Part shown: positions 16,397-18,682 of the stretch, one piece after another | Numbering within the stretch: the first letter of the stretch is position 1 | Layout of the letters: each line of letters opens with the position of its first letter | NCBI GenBank assembly: GCA_964556425.1 | Contig: CAZKWC010000059.1 | Span: 1-18,682 of the forward strand | DNA: 18,682 nt | Direction: 5' to 3' | Source of the DNA: JALQUL01 sp964556425 | GTDB lineage: Bacteria > Pseudomonadota > Gammaproteobacteria > Burkholderiales > Burkholderiaceae_C | Program-made: the position numbers and the translations under genes | The notes under the pieces: generated by a model | Databases searched by the model: none | What the model was told of the DNA's origin: nothing | The model's input: only the letters and a program-made list of their open reading frames with translations

Positions 16397-16786
16397 GTGA
16401 GCCACACGGAAATTTTTCACTGTGTTGGAAATAAAGTGTATCACCCTAAGCTCAAGCGGGACACCGCAAAAGCGCAAGGCATGTGGACGGCGAAACTACA
16501 AACGGTCATTCAAGGTTGCATTGCACTTTACGCAGACAGCAAACGCATCCCCCTGCTGCAACATCGCCCAGCACATTTGCGCATTCTTCACTCTATCATC
16601 TACAGCGGACCGATCACCCCCTCTTTGCTGTCACTTATGCTCAAGCCAGATCGTAACTATCAGGTACAAGTGTCAGGTACGGCACAGAAGAAGAATCTAG
16701 ATAACCCGCTCACGGCAGTACCAATCAATCAATGGAACATTGAACGATGTATTTGGCTTAAGCTCCCATCATCAATACAAAGATAA
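16397..16786 (+). CDS. unrecognised ORF following the DUF4260 gene
   Basis: An open frame of about 129 codons that begins right after the DUF4260 stop. It has no early ATG; possible starts are TTG at 16394 or GTG at 16397, with GGAAAG (16384-16389) as a plausible ribosome-binding site. The product would be basic and polar with no signal peptide, membrane helix or motif I know, and its C-terminal half (LLSLMLKPDRNYQVQVSG) is the most protein-like. It may be a small cassette gene, the decayed end of a larger one, or non-coding DNA with a chance open frame. Confidence 0.3.
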   Translation: MSHTEIFHCVGNKVYHPKLKRDTAKAQGMWTAKLQTVIQGCIALYADSKRIPLLQHRPAHLRILHSIIYSGPITPSLLSLMLKPDRNYQVQVSGTAQKKNLDNPLTAVPINQWNIERCIWLKLPSSIQR

Positions 16787-16790
16787 TGCA

Positions 16791-16817
16791 GCGTAGGCAC
16801 TTTGTGCCCACCAACGC
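16791..16817. repeat. REP-like imperfect hairpin
   Basis: GGCAC (16796-16800) pairs with GTGCC (16804-16808) over a TTT loop, and GCGT (16791-16794) with ACGC (16814-16817) across an asymmetric internal loop. The string GTAGGCACTTTGTGCCCACC resembles extragenic palindromes common in proteobacterial genomes. Only one copy is visible. It lies between the unrecognised ORF and the end of the leftward methyltransferase-like gene, so it could also help end transcription from both sides. Confidence 0.45.
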
Positions 16818-16827
16818 GTTAACTCCC

Positions 16828-17412
16828 TCAAACCCACCGCCTCACCTTGGCCCTGTAAGCCACATAATTTTCTTGATGCAACTGTGCTAAATGCTCTTCT
16901 TCTAATCGCACTTGTACCTGCATTAAGATCTCGCCAGCCACTAATAAACAAAGGCTAATGGCATTGGGCAGGACTAAAAACAAACCCAATAAATTAACTC
17001 GCATCGCTAAAAAAATTGGGTTTCTAGAAACAGCAAATAATCCAGAACTGACTAATTTTGTACTGTTTTGCTGATCAATACCAATACGCCAAGAATGCCC
17101 CATTTGAACTTGGGCAATTAACATCCAAACTAAAGACAAAGCTAAAAGAAGCCAAGCCAATGACTGAATGGGGGCATTGTGCAATACCTCAATAGGCCCC
17201 AAATACAGCAGGTAGCTGGGTAAAAAAGCATTTACAAAAACTAAAACAGCCACCATTAACATGATGATTTTAAAAGCCCGGCCTACATAACCATAGGCAT
17301 TGTCTTGGCTTGGCAAAACCAATGGGTTAATACCGGTTTGGGCATATACCCGGTAGCTACGCCAAACAAAAGCTAGGGCAAAATAAAGTAAAAAATACGC
17401 TAACAAAATCAT
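16828..17412 (-). CDS. isoprenylcysteine carboxyl methyltransferase / phospholipid methyltransferase-type membrane protein
   Basis: A 194-residue integral membrane protein with about five hydrophobic segments. The C-terminal half carries the ICMT/PEMT-type SAM-binding signature: GHSWRIGID, then SSGLFAVSRNPIFLAM (with the RNP triplet at about 130-132), and RLEEEHLAQLHQENYVAYRAKVRRW at the end (LEEEHL at about 170). Bacterial members usually have unknown methyl acceptors, and prenylated proteins are not expected. I take the ATG at 17412; an in-frame TTG at 17430 adds six residues but has no ribosome-binding site. Codon use is TTA-rich and host-like, marking the return to resident DNA. It stands alone, leftward, 154 bases downstream of the oxidoreductase gene. 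Confidence 0.8.
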   Translation of the reverse strand: MILLAYFLLYFALAFVWRSYRVYAQTGINPLVLPSQDNAYGYVGRAFKIIMLMVAVLVFVNAFLPSYLLYLGPIEVLHNAPIQSLAWLLLALSLVWMLIAQVQMGHSWRIGIDQQNSTKLVSSGLFAVSRNPIFLAMRVNLLGLFLVLPNAISLCLLVAGEILMQVQVRLEEEHLAQLHQENYVAYRAKVRRWV

Positions 17413-17566
17413 TCTATAACCCAGCTGCAATACTAAAAATCAAATTGTGCTTGATTCAAAATAGCTTGGCAACCCATCTATTTAATTTTAGGGTTATTCA
17501 TGCTTAGTCTTGAGCTGGGTAGGGTCAATAGTAGTTGGTACTTTTAAAAAAACCAAGGGCAAAAGC

Positions 17567-18610
17567 CTATACACCCTCGCTATCGAATGAGTTAATAGTT
17601 TGACGTGTGCCTAGTTTGCAAGCGTTTACCACTGCAATAGCTGCAGCTAGTGATTTCACTCCGTCAAGTCCTGTCGCAGCTACTGGGCCTTTTTTATCGA
17701 TGGCGGCGCAAAAACTAGCCACACCTTTTACATATAAATTATGATGATTCAATTCGATGTTGGTTTCACCATCGGCATTACGTAAAATCACCTCACCCAC
17801 TGGCTGTTGGGTCATTACATTTTTACCAATTAATGAGCCTTTATCGCCATGGTATTCAATCCCGGTACCGGCATTTTTAACGGTAAAAGCATCGTGTAAT
17901 TGAGCTAAAGTGCCATTAGCAAATCGCACCACTGCCATTACACCATCTTCTAAACCTTGCTGCGCCATACTAGCACTTTGCGACATTCCTACTACCTCTA
18001 TAGGCTCGCTGTTAAGCGTAAATCTCAGGGTGTCCATATCGTGCACGGTAATATCTAAAATAACACCCCCACCTGCTTGGGGTTGATCGAGGCGCCAGCC
18101 TTGTAAATGGGGTGGCAAATATACCGCATGAAACACCCTAGCAAACAGCGGTTGGCCAATTGCGCCCGAAGCAATAAGGTCTCGCATGGCTTGATGGGTA
18201 GCAGCATTGCGCAAATGATGATTAGTCGCCATGACCACACCTGCTTTTTCGCAGGCTTTTACCATCGCTTGTGCATCTTTAATATTTAAAGCCAAAGGTT
18301 TTTCACACAATACATGTTTACCTGCAGCCGCTGCTGCTAAAACCTGTGAATAATGTAATTCATTGGTCGTACTAATATACACAATGTGTACTTTGGGGTC
18401 TGCTAATAAAGCCTCTAGAGAATCGTAGGCCTTGTTAATACCCGCTGCAGAGGCAAACTGTTCTGCTCTTTCTTGACTGGTGCTAAAAACGGCTTGCACA
18501 TGATGCCCAGCTTGGGCATTAATAGCGTTGACCATATGTTCCTTGGCAATGGTACTGGCTCCAATTAACCCCCACCCCATGCTGCTTGATGCTGTTGTCT
18601 GTTGGCTCAT
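17567..18610 (-). CDS. 1,5-anhydro-D-fructose reductase-like Gfo/Idh/MocA oxidoreductase
   Basis: Soluble NAD(P)H-dependent sugar oxidoreductase, complete at 347 residues. The N-terminal Rossmann fold has WGLIGASTIAKE (13-24), STTNELH (80-86) and CEKPLAL (102-108). The catalytic residues expected for the family are Lys104, Asp186 and His190 (ILDITVHDMDTLRF), offset by exactly 10 from those I recall for the Ensifer (Sinorhizobium) morelense enzyme. Long blocks match that protein from memory, including ATNHHLRNAATHQAMRD and ARVFHAVYLPPHLQGWRL. That enzyme reduces 1,5-anhydro-D-fructose to 1,5-anhydro-D-mannitol. The ATG at 18610 has a weak GAAAG upstream; a Met at 18580 would match the shorter N-terminus of the known enzyme. 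A perfect palindrome lies 35 bases upstream. No sugar transporter or glucan lyase gene is visible. Confidence 0.85.
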   Translation of the reverse strand: MSQQTTASSSMGWGLIGASTIAKEHMVNAINAQAGHHVQAVFSTSQERAEQFASAAGINKAYDSLEALLADPKVHIVYISTTNELHYSQVLAAAAAGKHVLCEKPLALNIKDAQAMVKACEKAGVVMATNHHLRNAATHQAMRDLIASGAIGQPLFARVFHAVYLPPHLQGWRLDQPQAGGGVILDITVHDMDTLRFTLNSEPIEVVGMSQSASMAQQGLEDGVMAVVRFANGTLAQLHDAFTVKNAGTGIEYHGDKGSLIGKNVMTQQPVGEVILRNADGETNIELNHHNLYVKGVASFCAAIDKKGPVAATGLDGVKSLAAAIAVVNACKLGTRQTINSFDSEGV

Positions 18611-18644
18611 TTTGAAATACTTTCTATGGTCAATTAAGAGTCTT

Positions 18645-18658
18645 ATTGTTCAAACAAT
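18645..18658. promoter_or_regulatory. 14-bp palindrome upstream of the oxidoreductase gene, candidate operator
   Basis: ATTGTT and AACAAT form a perfect inverted repeat around CA, 35 bases ahead of the ATG at 18610. Size and symmetry suit a dimeric repressor of the GntR or LacI type. On the minus strand a poor promoter (TTGATT, 17 bases, AACAAT) would overlap it. No regulator gene lies inside the window. Confidence 0.35.
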
Positions 18659-18682
18659 CGCTTTAAAAATCAAGTCTTTTCT

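Larger units (their letters stand above)
14525..16820. other. putative horizontally acquired block downstream of gyrB
   Basis: The three recognisable genes here differ from their surroundings in codon choice. The methyltransferase uses TTA for leucine once and several AGG arginine codons, whereas gyrB and dnaN rely on TTA and CGT/CGC. The genes are tightly packed on the plus strand (a 10-base overlap, a 39-base spacer, and none before the last ORF) and are not replication genes. The block ends near a REP-like hairpin (16791-16817). I see no integrase, transposase, flanking repeat or attC-like site, so the mobility mechanism is unknown. Confidence 0.5.

Noticed and set aside
16241..16700. Minus-strand 78-codon and plus-strand 92-codon frames around the DUF4260 gene end
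   Set aside because: The first is antisense to the DUF4260 signature; the second overlaps in another frame and is low-complexity Ser/Cys/Arg-rich without domain character.

Overview
The window spans the replication-origin neighbourhood of a bacterial chromosome, most likely a low-GC betaproteobacterium (Burkholderiales is my best guess). The evidence is the divergent block mnmE-yidC-yidD-rnpA-rpmH / dnaA-dnaN-gyrB, a lysine at the conserved charged site of YidC, and AT-leaning, TTA-rich codon use. The order assignment is inference; no rRNA gene is present to test it. The sequence is a scaffold: three gaps of exactly 100 N (3291-3390, 14425-14524, 16009-16108) look like fixed-size placeholders, so distances and frames across them mean nothing.

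Left part (1-4237): the last codons of an unknown gene, apt (adenine salvage), and a strong terminator shared with a convergent gamma-butyrobetaine-hydroxylase-type dioxygenase. Next come a flavocytochrome c sulfide dehydrogenase flavoprotein whose 5' end is lost in gap 1, and the first 48 codons of a secreted Ig-like protein on the other side of that gap. About 700 bp without a recognisable gene follow.

Core (4238-14403): leftward rpmH-rnpA-yidD-yidC-mnmE (ribosomal protein L34, RNase P protein, membrane insertion, tRNA modification) and rightward dnaA-dnaN-gyrB (initiator, sliding clamp, gyrase B). The 379 bp between rpmH and dnaA is the candidate oriC, with one perfect DnaA box and two adjacent weaker ones just ahead of dnaA.

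Right part (14525-18682): directly after gyrB lies a short block with different codon choice (few TTA leucines, AGG arginines in the methyltransferase). It holds a two-lobed retropepsin-like aspartic protease overlapping a class I SAM methyltransferase, a DUF4260 membrane protein split by gap 3, and an unrecognised ORF, and it ends at a REP-like hairpin. I infer horizontal acquisition. Host-like sequence resumes with an isoprenylcysteine-methyltransferase-type membrane protein and a 1,5-anhydro-D-fructose reductase-like oxidoreductase whose upstream region carries a 14-bp palindrome.

I saw no CRISPR array, tRNA, rRNA, integrase or transposase. The most unusual part is the protease/methyltransferase/DUF4260 block; the rest is mostly conventional.
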